From: Tragulus kanchil
Lineage: Eukaryota; Chordata; Mammalia; Artiodactyla; Tragulidae
Direction: 5' to 3'
Assembly (NCBI GenBank): GCA_022376925.1
Contig: JAIOJX010000032.1
Coordinates: forward strand, 295,110,897 to 295,174,896
DNA length: 64,000 nucleotides
Shown: piece after piece, positions 43,400-54,515 of the stretch
How positions within the stretch are numbered: position 1 is the first letter of the stretch
Layout: each line of letters opens with the position of its first letter
The notes under the pieces: model-generated
What the model saw: only the letters and a program-made list of their open reading frames with translations
Told to the model about the DNA's origin: nothing
Database searches by the model: none
Position numbers and translations under genes: made by a program

Positions 43400-43608
43400 G
43401 GGGCTTCCCCAAAGGCTCAACTGGTAAAGAATCCACCTGCAATGTAGGAGACACAGGAGAACCAGGTTTGATCCCTGGATCAGGAAGATCCCCTGAAGGA
43501 AGACATGGCTACCCTACTCCAGTACTCTTGCCTGGAGAATCCCATGGATAGAGGAACCTGGAGACTTACAGTCCATGGGATTGAAAAGAGTCGGACATGA
43601 CTGAGCCT
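43400..43608 (+). mobile_element. Bov-tA SINE
   Basis: 'gggcttccccaaaggctcaa' head, 'tttgatccctggatcagga', 'ccagtactcttgcctggag', 'gagtcggacatgactgagc'. Duplicate at 44520-44728. Confidence 0.88.
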
Positions 43609-43640
43609 GAGCTTGTGTGGCCATCTTAAAAAAGAGTGAG

Positions 43641-43757
43641 AAGCACTAGAAAAGATGGACCTCATCGATATCTTTAGGCGTTCCATCCAAAAGCAGAAGA
43701 ATACACTTTCTTCTCAAGTGCTCATGGAACATTCTCCAGGATAGACCACATCCTGGA
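43641..43757 (+). mobile_element. L1 5' part, cut at a duplication joint
   Basis: About 110 bp of L1 ORF2 endonuclease-region sequence ('gatggacctcatcgatatc') ending at 'gaccacatcctgg'. The same sequence at 44758 leads into the full element. Confidence 0.87.
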
Positions 43758-44519
43758 CCAAACTCAGCCTCTTAAATCAAGGGATGGAGGGGAAAACAGT
43801 TTGCACATTGACAAACTGTTTGATACAATGACCAGCTTGAGGTTTTTGTGGTATATTTTCTCATCCTTCAGTATTTTCTCATAGGTGATTTCAAAATATC
43901 TGCCTAAAGAAAGATTTGATCTCAAGATTTCCCTGGTGGTCCAGTGGCTGAGACTCTGCACTTCCTATGCAGGAGGTGAGGGTTTGATTCCTGGTTGGGG
44001 AACCAGATCCCACATGCCACAGCTTAAACAAATAAACAAAAATATCTGGCATACCACAACTAAAAGATCATGGGTGCTGCAACTAAGACCTAGCCCAGCC
44101 ATATGAGTAAACAAAAATAAAAAGAAAGAAAGAAAGAACAGATTTCATTTCTCTTTGGCAAATTCCCACATGCAGTGGACATAGAGTAAATCAAAACCAA
44201 GCCACAGGCCAGAACGAACTGTGTAGTCTCATGGTCAGGTCACTAGCTCCAGCCAGGTGAGAGCTTTGGTGAGCAAACTGGGCAAATAGAACCCAAGGCC
44301 AGGACACAGGGCACAGAACCTGTTGTCACATCAAAGTTCCAGCCCAGAAGGTCACACCAAAGTCAGAGGAGAACAGCCAGGGTTCAAGGGCATTCAGTAG
44401 ACCAGGAAAGGACTGAAAAAGCAGATCTGAGTAAAAAAGAGGTAGTTGCCTGACCCAGCTTGCAAATTAACCTCTCCACGCCCACAAACATTATTTTAAA
44501 TTATCTGGTAGCCACCTTG

Positions 44520-44728
44520 GGGCTTCCCCAAAGGCTCAACTGGTAAAGAATCCACCTGCAATGTAGGAGACACAGGAGAACCAGGTTTGATCCCTGGATC
44601 AGGAAGATCCCCTGAAGGAAGACATGGCTACCCTACTCCAGTACTCTTGCCTGGAGAATCCCATGGATAGAGGAACCTGGAGACTTACAGTCCATGGGAT
44701 TGAAAAGAGTCGGACATGACTGAGCCTG
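44520..44728 (+). mobile_element. Bov-tA SINE (second copy in duplication P)
   Basis: Matches 43400-43608. Confidence 0.87.
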
Positions 44729-44773
44729 AGCTTGTGTGGCCATCTTAAAAAAGAGTGAGAAGCACTAGAAAAG

Positions 44774-45907
44774 ATGGACCTCATCGATATCTTTAGGACG
44801 TTCCATCCAAAAGCAGAAGAATACACTTTCTTCTCAAGTGCTCATGGAACATTCTCCAGGATAGACCACATCCTGGGCCACAAATCTAACCTCAGTCAAT
44901 TCAAGAAAACTGAAATTATATCAACCATCTTCTCGGACCACAATGCAATGAGACTAGAGATCAACTACAGGAAAAAAAACCACTAAAAACACAAACACAT
45001 GGTGATTAAACAACACCTACCTAAAAAAACAACTGATTACTGAGGAAATCAAAGGAGAAATTTTAAAATTCCCAGAAGAAAATGATAATGAACATACGAC
45101 TGTGCAAAACCTATGGGATACCGCAAAAGGAGTTCTAAGAGGGAAATTTATAGCAATACAATCCTACCTCAAGAAACTAGGAAAATATGAAGCAGATGAC
45201 CTAACCCTCCACTTAAAACAAGTGGAGAAAGAAGAACAAAAACACCCCAAAGCCAGCAGAAGAAGAGAAATTATAAAGACTAGAGCAGAAATAAATGAGA
45301 AAGAAATGAAAGAAACTATAGTATGGATAAATAAAACAAAAAGCTGGTTCTTCGAAAAGGTAAACAAAATTGACAAGCCAATGGCCAGACTCATCAAGAA
45401 AAAGAGAAGAACCAGATCAACAAAATCAAAAATGAAAAAGGAGAGATTACAACAGAGAATGCAGAAATCCAAAGGATTCTAAGAGACTATTATGAAAAAC
45501 TCTATGGCAACAAACTGGACAACCTGGAAGAAATGGACAGTTTCTTGGGGAAGATTAATCTCCCAAGACTGAGCCAGGAAGAAACAGAAACTTTGAACAA
45601 CCCAATCACAAGCTCAGAAATCGAATTTGTGATTAAAAATCTACCCAAAAATAAAAGTCCAGGGCCAGATGACTTCACAGCTGAATTCTACCAAACATTT
45701 AAAGAAGAGCTAATGGCTGTCCTTCTAAAACTCTTCCAAAAAATTGCACAGGAAGGAACACTTTCAAACATATTCTACGAGGCCACCATCACCATGATAC
45801 CCAAACCAGGCAAAGACAACACAAGAAAGGAAAATTACAGGCCAATTTCTCTGATGAACTTAGATGCCAAGATCCTCAACAAAATCCTAGCAAACAGAAT
45901 TCAATGA
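44774..45907 (+). pseudogene. L1 ORF2 remnant: endonuclease end and RT start
   Basis: Successive pieces of ORF2 in shifting frames. 44774-44986 is the end of the endonuclease. 45102-45482 is a basic, lysine/glutamate-rich linker. 45533-45907 includes the early reverse-transcriptase motif [12 protein letters not shown] and MIPKPGKDN. The last piece stops at a TGA at 45905-45907. Interruptions are a frameshift in an A-run near 44980, another near 45475, and this stop. The 45041-46080 part is repeated at 46132. Confidence 0.88.
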
Positions 45908-47171
45908 CACATCAAAAAACTCATACATCATGATCAAGTCGGGTTCATCCCATGCATGCAAGGATTCTTCAATATCCGCAAATCAATCAATGTGATACAC
46001 CATATCAACAAATTGAGAGACAAAAATCACATGATCATCTCAATAGATGCAGAAAAAACCTTCAACAAAGTATAATATCCAAAAAATTAAAAGGATAAGA
46101 ATAAACATAGTGAAAGCCTTCCCGAAAATCCTGAGGAAATCAAAGGAGAAATTTTAAAATTCCCAGAAGAAAATGATAATGAACATACGACTGTGCAAAA
46201 CCTATGGGATACCGCAAAAGGAGTTCTAAGAGGGAAATTTATAGCAATACAATCCTACCTCAAGAAACTAGGAAAATATGAAGCAGATGACCTAACCCTC
46301 CACTTAAAACAAGTGGAGAAAGAAGAACAAAAACACCCCAAAGCCAGCAGAAGAAGAGAAATTATAAAGACTAGAGCAGAAATAAATGAGAAAGAAATGA
46401 AAGAAACTATAGTATGGATAAATAAAACAAAAAGCTGGTTCTTCGAAAAGGTAAACAAAATTGACAAGCCAATGGCCAGACTCATCAAGAAAAAGAGAAG
46501 AACCAGATCAACAAAATCAAAAATGAAAAAGGAGAGATTACAACAGAGAATGCAGAAATCCAAAGGATTCTAAGAGACTATTATGAAAAACTCTATGGCA
46601 ACAAACTGGACAACCTGGAAGAAATGGACAGTTTCTTGGGGAAGATTAATCTCCCAAGACTGAGCCAGGAAGAAACAGAAACTTTGAACAACCCAATCAC
46701 AAGCTCAGAAATCGAATTTGTGATTAAAAATCTACCCAAAAATAAAAGTCCAGGGCCAGATGACTTCACAGCTGAATTCTACCAAACATTTAAAGAAGAG
46801 CTAATGGCTGTCCTTCTAAAACTCTTCCAAAAAATTGCACAGGAAGGAACACTTTCAAACATATTCTACGAGGCCACCATCACCATGATACCCAAACCAG
46901 GCAAAGACAACACAAGAAAGGAAAATTACAGGCCAATTTCTCTGATGAACTTAGATGCCAAGATCCTCAACAAAATCCTAGCAAACAGAATTCAATGACA
47001 CATCAAAAAACTCATACATCATGATCAAGTCGGGTTCATCCCATGCATGCAAGGATTCTTCAATATCCGCAAATCAATCAATGTGATACACCATATCAAC
47101 AAATTGAGAGACAAAAATCACATGATCATCTCAATAGATGCAGAAAAAACCTTCAACAAAGTATAATATCC
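45041..47171. repeat. Direct tandem duplication Q inside the L1 (unit ~1.09 kb)
   Basis: 45041-46080 is repeated at 46132-47171 (offset 1091). The 51-bp joint (46081-46131) is A-rich and includes 'aacatagtgaaagccttccc', which resembles L1 sequence about 1.1 kb further on (47222) with bases lost. Both copies share the same stop codon. Confidence 0.92.
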
Positions 47172-47175
47172 ATTT

Positions 47176-48621
47176 ATGATAAAAACTCTTCAGAAAATGG
47201 GCATAGAAGGAACCTATTTCAACATAGTGAAAGCCATATATGAGAAGCCCACAGTGAACATTATCCTCAACGGTGAAAAACTGAAAGCATTCCCTCTAAG
47301 GTCAGGAACAAGACAAGCGTGTCCACTTTCACCACTATTATTCAACATAGTCCTGGAAGTGCTAGCAACAGCAATAAGAGAAGAGAAAGAAATCAAAGGA
47401 ATCCAGACTGGAAAGGAAGAAGTAAAGCTCTCTCTTTTTGCAGACGACATGATATTATACATAGAAAATCCCAAAGACACTATTACAAAGCTACTAGAGC
47501 TAATCAACGAATTCAGCAAAGTCGCAGGATACAAAGTCAACACACAGAAATCACTGGCATTCCTATACACAAACAATGAAAAATCAGAAAAGGAAGTCAA
47601 AGAGGCAATCCCTTTCACCATTGCAACCAAAAGAATCAAATATCTAGGAATAAACCTACCCAAAGAAACAAAAGAACTGAACACAGAAAATTACAAGACA
47701 CTCATGAAAGAAATTAAAGAAGACTTAAACAGATGGAGAGATATTCCATGTTCCTGGATTGAAAGAATCAATATTGTGAAAATGAACATACTACCAAATA
47801 TCATCTACAGATTCAACACAATACCTATTCAACTACCACTGACATATTTCACAGAACTAGACCAAAGAAGAAAACAGTTCATATGGAAACACAAAAGACC
47901 TCGAATAGCCAAAGCAATCCTGAGAAAGAAAAACGGAGCTGGAGGAATCAGCCTCCCTAACTTTAGACTCTACTACAAAGGAACAGTCATCAAGACAGTA
48001 TGGTACTGGCACAAAAACAGAACTATAGATCAATGGAACAAGATTGAGAACCCAGAGATAAACCCACACGCCTATGGGTACCTTATTTTTGACAAAGGAG
48101 GTGAAACTATAAAATGGGACAAAGACAGCCTCTTCAGCAAATGGTGCTGGGAAAATTGGACAGCTACATGCAAAAAAATGAAGTTGGAACATTCCCTGAC
48201 ACCATACACTAAGATCAACTCAAAATGGATTAAAGACCTAAATGTAAGACCAGAAACCATCAAACTCTTAGAGGAGAATATAGGCAAAACCCTCAAGGAC
48301 ATACATCAAAGCAAGATCTTCTCTGACCCACCTACTAAAATAGCAGCACTGAAAAGAAAAACGAACACGTGGGACCTCGTGAAACTTAAAAGCTTTTGTA
48401 CAGCAAAAGAAATTACAAAAGAGCTGAACAGACAGCCCACAGAATGGGAGAAAATCATAGCAAATGAAACAACAGACAAAGAATTCATCTCCAAAATCTA
48501 CAAGCAACTCAGACAACTTAGCACCGGAAAAACGAACAACCCAATCAAAAAATGGGAAAAAGATCTAAAGAGACACCTCTCCAAAGAGGACATACAGATG
48601 GCCCAAAAGCACATGAAATGA
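47176..48621 (+). pseudogene. L1 ORF2 reverse transcriptase, main open segment
   Basis: 481 codons of L1 ORF2. [20 protein letters not shown] is at residues 42-61, and the catalytic FADD is at residues 88-91 (47437-47448). Thumb and connection sequence follow (for example [20 protein letters not shown]). The segment is closed upstream by TAA at 47164-47166 and downstream by TGA at 48619-48621; further stops follow near 48823. The catalytic motif is intact, but the reading frame is interrupted on both sides, so no complete ORF2 protein can be made. It is the longest convincing open frame in the window and belongs to the retrotransposon, not to a host gene. Confidence 0.93.
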
Positions 48622-49165
48622 TGCTCAACCTCGCTTATTATTAGAGAAATACAAATTAAAACTACAATGAGGTACCACCTCACACCCATCAGAATGGCCA
48701 TCATCAAAAAATCTGCAGACAATAAATGCTGGAGAGGGTGCAGAGAAAAGGGAACCCTCTTGCATTGCTGGTGGGAATGTAAATTGATACAGCCTCTATG
48801 GAAGACAGTATGGAGATTGCTTTAAAAACTAAAAATAGAAGCACCCTATGACCCAGAAATCCCACTCTTAGGCTTATATCCTGATGAAATCAAAACTGAA
48901 AGAAGCACCTGTACCTCAGTGTTCATTGCAGCTCTCTATACAATAGCCAGAACATGGAAGTAACCTAGATGTCCATCGACGAATGAATGGATCCAGAAGC
49001 TCTGGTATATATATACAATGGAATACTACTCAGCTGTTAAAAGAAATGCAGAAGACTCAGTCCTAATGAAGTGGCTGGCTCTAGAACCTATCATAAAAAG
49101 TGAAGTAAGTCAAAAAGAGAAAGACAAATACAGCATACTAACACACATATATGGAATCTAGTAGG
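48622..49165 (+). pseudogene. L1 ORF2 C-terminus, broken
   Basis: In-frame L1 C-terminal sequence continues past the stop: [15 protein letters not shown], then the Cys/His region [17 protein letters not shown], then MEYYSAVKRN and a WLALEPI-type segment, ending near 'tatggaatctag' at 49150-49161. At least two more in-frame stops lie in between (about 48823 and 48961). Confidence 0.85.
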
Positions 49166-49503
49166 ACGGTCTTGATAACACACGCAGTGGACTCATGGAA
49201 AAACAGATAGAGCATAGACATAGGGACATTGTGGGGAAGAAATAAGGAGGGGGAGGCATGGAGGGAGTAACATGGAAACCTATACTGTCGTGTGTGGAAA
49301 AGATAGCTAGTGTCATTGTGCTAAGGTAATAGGAGTGCTTACAATAGCTTGGGGCGATGGTCTGGAGGGGTGGGATGGGGAAAACTGGGGGGGTGGGGAC
49401 CAGGGATATGCATATGAATGATCTGGGAATATACATGTCTGTGAACAACAAAACTCTGTAAAACCTTTAAAATAAAGAATTACAAAAAAAAAGAGAGTGA
49501 GAA

Positions 49504-50265
49504 GTAATAGGTGATATTAAATTTAACGTATTTTATTTAACCTAGTATATGAAAAATGTTATCATTTCAACTTGTAACTGGTTTTGCCAACAGTTTACAT
49601 TTCCTTTTCTTCCAGGGCCTTCCAGATCTAGGATGTCTTTTGTACTTGCAATGCATCTCAGTTCAAACTGGCCCCATTTTGCATGCTTAGTGGACCTTGT
49701 ATCATCAGCCCAGACTTAGAGAAAACCATAATCAACATTTTGACATTGAAATATCCTGTCTATATACTTTTCTTTTCTTCCTTTTTCTTTCTTTCTTTCC
49801 TTGAAAATATGTTAAACTGGGTAGGGCTAAATTATAAAGGAAATGTGTGAAAAACTCATATTCCAAGAGTCTCCAGTTTGAAATTTTAAATGTTTCCGGT
49901 ATAGCTCTCCCAGTCGATTTTGTTTCTATCCCCTAGAGATGGCTTTGTTGTTTGTTTGTGTGCTCCCGAGGTGCACAGAATCCCCTGGGAAGCTAACAAG
50001 GCAGGGAACATAAAGCAGGTGCCTCCTGCCAAATGTTCATTCCTTCTGTTCACTTGTTCATTTCTTCCATTTTTCTGTTAACAACAGTTATTAAACATCA
50101 ACTATGGGTCAGTGGTGCCGAGGGCTACTTTTACAGGCATGTTCCCTAGTTTGCAAAACCTACAATTTAACAGAAAAGCCGGACAAATAATTAAAATATT
50201 AATAATGTAATAAATGTTTTGATAGGGGAAATATGAAGAGCTGAGTAATTGCTTTCCTCTCTTTC
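49504..50265. other. Non-coding stretch, nothing recognised
   Basis: No gene. A CT-rich microsatellite-like run is at 49770-49800. 50040-50250 resembles the old interspersed repeat noted at 25400. Confidence 0.45.
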
Positions 50266-50267
50266 GG

Positions 50268-50395
50268 TCTCTCAGTTTTGTCTGACCCTTTGTGACTCCT
50301 TGGACTGTAGCCAGCCAGGCCCTTTTGCCCATGGGATTCTCCAGGCAAGAATACTAGAGTGGATTGCCATTTCTTACTCTAAGGCATCTTAGAAT
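50268..50395 (-). mobile_element. Bov-tA SINE, partial
   Basis: 'gtctctcagttttgtctgac', 'ggactgtagccagccaggcc' and 'gaatactagagtggattgcc' in reverse; breaks off before the head. Confidence 0.8.
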
Positions 50396-50949
50396 AATTT
50401 AACCCGTCTTGGAGAGATAAGAGAATGCCTTTGGGGTAGAGGAGGGGAGAAAGATTGTCTAAAGAACAGCTAAGGAAAGGGAGAAGAGAGGGCTGGAAAA
50501 TGCTCGAGGCAGAAAGAGCAGAGTTAGGAAAGGCCCAGGGGCTTTTTGTGGAATGGAAAAAGTTGGGTGCGGTTGGGGACCCCAGGGTAAGAGGGAAAGC
50601 CGATGTGGTGGCTTTTTTTCTGGGCAGCCTAGTTACCAGTTGGAAGGAGGTGGAAGGCAGGATGTTGACAAATCTGGAACAGGGCAGGCCCAGCACAGGA
50701 AGTACTCCACCCCAAAAATATTCCTTCACCAGTTCAGTTCAACTTTCCTAGTTACAGAATCCTGTGAGTTAACAAGCTCTTCTTTAAAAAGGCAAGAATT
50801 TATCCTGCAGTGACGATTCTCTTTCCAGATTATGTCAGGCCTTGAAAGTGTATTTTTGATTCAGATAATTGAACATGATTAAAGTTCTGTGTGCCAAAGG
50901 ACAAATCAAAGGACATATAAAATACAGGAGTGGAACTAATGAAGGCATG
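50396..50949. other. Non-coding stretch, nothing recognised
   Basis: Unique-looking sequence. Overlapping short frames at 50379-50813 have no family resemblance. Confidence 0.4.
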
Positions 50950-51102
50950 TTAATTCTGCCCCGGGGAGGTCTAAGCAAGCTTCACACAACAAAGCACACT
51001 TAACACGGTCTGGAAGAATAACTAGGAGCTTTTCAGGCCTCCATGTGGAAGTACATCCCAATAATGATAATAACTATTATTTTAAAAAATATTTATTTGG
51101 GG

Positions 51103-51424
51103 GCTTCCCTGGTGGTCCAGTGGGTAAGGACACCGCCTTGCAGTGCAAGGGGTGCCGGTTCCACTCCTGGCCTGGGAAGATCCCACGTGCCACGGAGCGC
51201 CTGGACTGATGTGTCCAATTACCGAGCCGGAGCTCTGGAGCGCATGTGCCCAGAGCGGGTGCTATGCGACAACAGAGGCCACTGCGATGGGAGGCCCACA
51301 GGGGCCAAAGAACAAAGATGGATGAAAAATAGAGAAATGAAAGACCAATAGAAGTGGCCCGCCTGCACTCCGCCCTCCCCAACCCTCCGCCCCGCCCCCT
51401 CCCCGCTGCAAAAAAAAAAAAAAA
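51103..51424 (+). mobile_element. Young SINE nested in an old SINE
   Basis: Complete copy with a long C/T-rich tail ('ccgccccgccccctccccgc') and poly-A. It splits an older reverse-strand CHR-type SINE: 'aaaatatttattt' precedes it and 'atgtggctgcactgggtct' follows it. Confidence 0.88.
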
Positions 51425-51698
51425 ATTATGTGGCTGCACTGGGTCTTTGTTGCTGCATGTGGGCTTTCCCTAGTTGTGGCGAGTGGGGACTATTCTCCAG
51501 TTGTGTTATGTGGACTTCTCACTGTGGTGACTTCTCTTGCTGCCAAGCACAGACTCTAGGAACAAGGGCTCAGTAGGTACAGGACACAGGGACACAGGAT
51601 TAGCTGTCCCTCAGCCTCAGGGGGATCCTCTCAAACTAGGGATTGTCCCCTCCAATTCAAGGCAGATTCCCCACCACTGAACCATCAAGGAAGTCCCT
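51425..51698 (-). mobile_element. Old CHR-type SINE
   Basis: 'gctgcactgggtctttgttg', 'gctttccctagttgtggcg', 'gaaccatcaaggaagtccc'. Duplicate at 52565-52838. Confidence 0.75.
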
Positions 51699-51731
51699 GT
51701 AACCATTATTTACTAAGCGTCAGATACTGTC

Positions 51732-51935
51732 CTGGGACTTCCCTGGTGGCTCAGATGGTAAAGAATCCATCTGCAATGTAGGAGACTCAGGTTCAATCCT
51801 TGGATGAGGAATGTCCCCTGGAGAAAGGAATGGCAACCCACTCCAGTATTCTTTCCAGGAGAACTCCATGGACAGAGGAGCCCAGCAGGCTACAGGCCAT
51901 GGGGTTGCAAAGAGTCGGACACTTCGACAGACTAA
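51732..51935 (+). mobile_element. Bov-tA SINE
   Basis: 'gacttccctggtggctcaga', 'ggagactcaggttcaatcc', 'gagcccagcaggctacaggc', 'gcaaagagtcggacacttcg'. Duplicate at 52873-53070. Confidence 0.9.
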
Positions 51936-52242
51936 CACTTTCAATACTTCTACTGTTCTAGTGATAGGGACAGAGGAGAATAGGTAGGTGGTTGTAGAAC
52001 CTTAGAAGGAGAAACCTGAGAAAGGTTGGGAGGCCAATGAGCTAATGATAACTCAGGAGAGCTGCTCCTTGTTCAGTAAAGCACTGAATTAATTCTGCCC
52101 GGGAAAAAAGGTCTAAGCAAGCTTCACACAACAAAGCACACTTAACACGGTCTGGAAGAATAACTAGGAGCTTTTCAGGCCTCCATGTGGAAGTACATCC
52201 CAATAATGATAATAACTATTATTTTAAAAAATATTTATTTGG

Positions 52243-52563
52243 GGGCTTCCCTGGTGGTCCAGTGGGTAAGGACACCGCCTTGCAGTGCAAGGGGTGCCGG
52301 TTCCACTCCTGGCCTGGGAAGATCCCACGTGCCACGGAGCGCCTGGACTGATGTGTCCAATTACCGAGCCGGAGCTCTGGAGCGCATGTGCCCAGAGCGG
52401 GTGCTATGCGACAACAGAGGCCACTGCGATGGGAGGCCCACAGGGGCCAAAGAACAAAGATGGATGAAAAATAGAGAAATGAAAGACCAATAGAAGTGGC
52501 CCGCCTGCACTCCGCCCTCCCCAACCCTCCGCCCCGCCCCCTCCCGCTGCAAAAAAAAAAAAA
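52243..52563 (+). mobile_element. Young SINE (second copy in duplication R)
   Basis: Matches 51103-51424 apart from one C and a shorter A-run in the tail. Confidence 0.88.
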
Positions 52564-52872
52564 TATGTGGCTGCACTGGGTCTTTGTTGCTGCATGTGGG
52601 CTTTCCCTAGTTGTGGCGAGTGGGGACTATTCTCCAGTTGTGTTATGTGGACTTCTCACTGTGGTGACTTCTCTTGCTGCCAAGCACAGACTCTAGGAAC
52701 AAGGGCTCAGTAGGTACAGGACACAGGGACACAGGATTAGCTGTCCCTCAGCCTCAGGGGGATCCTCTCAAACTAGGGATTGTCCCCTCCAATTCAAGGC
52801 AGATTCCCCACCACTGAACCATCAAGGAAGTCCCTGTAACCATTATTTACTAAGCGTCAGATACTGTCCTGG

Positions 52873-53070
52873 GACTTCCCTGGTGGCTCAGATGGTAAAG
52901 AATCCATCTGCAATGTAGGAGACTCAGGTTCAATCCTTGGATGAGGAATGTCCCCTGGAGAAAGGAATGGCAACCCACTCCAGTATTCTTTCCAGGAGAA
53001 CTCCATGGACAGAGGAGCCCAGCAGGCTACAGGCCATGGGGTTGCAAAGAGTCGGACACTTCGACAGACT
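52873..53070 (+). mobile_element. Bov-tA SINE (second copy in duplication R)
   Basis: Matches 51732-51935. Confidence 0.88.
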
Positions 53071-53323
53071 AACACTTTCAATACTTCTACTGTTCTAGTG
53101 ATAGGGACAGAGTAGAATAGGTAGGTGGTTGTAGAACCTTAGAAGGGAGAAACCTGAGAAAGGTTGGGAGGCCAATGAGCTAATGATAACTCAGGAGAGC
53201 TGCTCCTTGTTCAGTAAAGCAGGCTCGACTAGGTACAAACAGCTGATGAAGGAGGAGCTGGTGAAGAAGCAACCAATGATGTATGTCCTGTATCTGCATC
53301 TACTTGAGGGGGGCGGTCTTCTA

Positions 53324-53329
<6 letters not shown>

Positions 53330-53400
<71 letters not shown>
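53330..53400. repeat. (TA)n microsatellite, about 35 units
   Basis: An uninterrupted AT/TA tract of about 70 bp, the longest in the window. Dinucleotide tracts of this length are unstable and hard to assemble. Confidence 0.95.
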
Positions 53401-53402
<2 letters not shown>

Positions 53403-53560
53403 CTGCCCACTCAATTGAGGGACGAGCAGAGCAGAGCTTTCCTGCCTGACCGCTTACACCTATTACAAGTACCCTATCCTAATAAATCTTGTCTATCACT
53501 CTGCTTCTCGCTGAGTTCTTTCTGCGTTGAGGCACGAAGAACCTGAGCCTCAGTGGGTCC
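53401..53560 (+). repeat. Possible LTR-derived segment (R-U5-like)
   Basis: A polyadenylation-type signal AATAAA at 53481-53486 is followed by a pyrimidine-rich stretch ('cactctgcttctcgctgag') and then 'ttctttctgcgttgaggc'. This layout recalls the 3' part of a retroviral-type LTR. No second LTR, coding region or certain primer-binding site is seen, so the assignment is weak. Confidence 0.35.
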
Positions 53561-53815
53561 AGACGTTGGGTGAGTGCTGGATTAAGTCCCAGCCATGTGG
53601 GTTTGAGTCCCAGACAGGGTTTTAGCCAGGATTGGGTCCTGACTACGTGGATTCAAGTTAAAGCAGGGTTTTGGCTGGGGTTAAGCCCCAGTCACGTGGG
53701 TTCAAGTCCCAACCAGGGTTTTGGTTGGAATTCAAGCTTCAACCACGTGTGGGTTCAAGTCCCAAGCAGGGTTTGATCAGGTCTGGGCCCTGGGTTTAAG
53801 TCTCAAATCGAGGTA
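53553..53815 (+). repeat. Degenerate ~50-bp tandem repeat, five units
   Basis: The core 'gtgggttcaagtccca' recurs, in varied form, at 53553, 53597, 53647, 53696 and 53749 (spacings 44, 50, 49, 53). Between the cores come 'cagggttttggctgg'-like segments. The units differ from each other by many substitutions. Confidence 0.8.
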
Positions 53816-53869
53816 AAACCCTTTCACCAGTGGTTTGCATTATTAGTTCACTTTGCCGTTTCTTTTTTT

Positions 53870-54035
53870 TTTGGTTGTGCTTGGTCTTTGTTGCTGTGCT
53901 TGGACTCTCTCTAGTTGTGGTGAGCAGGCTTCTCACTGGGGTGGTGTCTCTTGTTGCAGAGCACAGGCTCTAGGTGTATGGGCTCCACTGTTGGAGCTCA
54001 CAGGCTTAGTTGCCCCAAGGCATGTCGAATCTTTA
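53870..54035 (-). mobile_element. Old CHR-type SINE
   Basis: 'ggttgtgcttggtctttgtt', 'tctagttgtggtgagcagg', 'tgcagagcacaggctctagg'. It breaks off near 'gcatgtcgaatctt'. Confidence 0.7.
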
Positions 54036-54060
54036 TCTTCATAAAAAAGCCTTAATACCG

Positions 54061-54392
54061 GGCTTCCCCTGGTGGTCCAGTGGATAAGGACACCGCCTTG
54101 CAGTGCAGGAGGCGCCGGTTCGATCCCTGGCCTGGGAAGATCCCACGTGCCGCGGAGCGGCTGGACTGATGTGTCCAATCACAGAGCCGGAGCTCTGGAG
54201 CGCATGCGCCCAGAGCTGGTGCTCTGCAACAACAGACGCCACCGCGATGGGAGGCCCACAGGAGCCAAAGAACAAATACAGATGAAAAATAGAGAAATGG
54301 AAGACCAATAGAAGTGGCCCGCCCGCTCCCCTCCCTCCCCAACCCGACCCCCGCCCAAAATAAATAAATAAATAAATCTTAAAAAAAAAAAA
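54061..54392 (+). mobile_element. Young SINE, full length with target-site repeat
   Basis: Complete: head, B-box 'ggttcgatccctgg', 'aatagaagtggcccgccc', CT-rich tract, (AAATA)n, poly-A. Target-site duplication 'aaaaagccttaatacc' is at about 54044-54059 and 54397-54412. One of the best-preserved copies here. Confidence 0.93.
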
Positions 54393-54409
54393 AAAAAAAG
54401 CCTTAATAC

Positions 54410-54515
54410 CACAGTCCCTGTTTACAGATAAGGAAACTGAGTTACAAAGAAGTAAGATAACTGTTCAGAGTCACGTAGTTTGTAAAAGGTAAAGCAGTTT
54501 GCTCGCGAACTCACT
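54410..54515 (-). mobile_element. MIR fragment
   Basis: 'gtttacagataaggaaactg' and 'gataactgttcagagtcac' are reverse MIR blocks. Confidence 0.6.

Larger units (their letters stand above)
42643..44877. repeat. Direct tandem duplication P (unit ~1.12 kb)
   Basis: 42643-43757 is repeated at 43762-44877 (offset 1119). The first copy ends within the L1 5' part ('gaccacatcctgg'); the second runs on into the L1. It overlaps O, so 42643-42997 is present three times (41586, 42643, 43762). Confidence 0.93.
44768..49488 (+). mobile_element. L1 LINE, 5'-truncated, with 3' UTR and A-tail
   Basis: A relatively young artiodactyl L1. It starts inside ORF2, near the C-terminal half of the endonuclease ('SDHNAMRLEINY'-type motif at about 44936-44970). 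It continues through the reverse transcriptase and the C-terminal cysteine-histidine region (48735-48800), then a G-rich 3' UTR (49240-49400) and an 'aataaagaattacaaaa' tail. Probable target-site repeats are 'aagagtgagaag' at 44751-44762 and 'agagagtgagaag' at about 49491-49503. ORF1 and the 5' UTR are absent. Removing the internal duplication (Q) the element would be about 3.6 kb. It cannot be autonomous. Confidence 0.92.
50950..53222. repeat. Direct tandem duplication R (unit ~1.14 kb)
   Basis: 50950-52088 is repeated at 52089-53222 (offset 1139 at the left). It contains a SINE nested in an older SINE and a Bov-tA. Differences are in C- and A-runs near the SINE tail and one base near 53114. 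Confidence 0.93.

Noticed and set aside
45164..45472. 102-codon minus-strand frame (also at 46255 and others opposite 47214-48722)
   Set aside because: Shadow frames opposite L1 ORF2.
49158..49451. 97-codon minus-strand frame resembling the one at 19043-19480
   Set aside because: The shared peptide comes from the L1 3' UTR present at both places in reverse, not from a gene.
53330..53400. Replication origin or MAR at the (TA)n tract
   Set aside because: A plain dinucleotide microsatellite; no further evidence.
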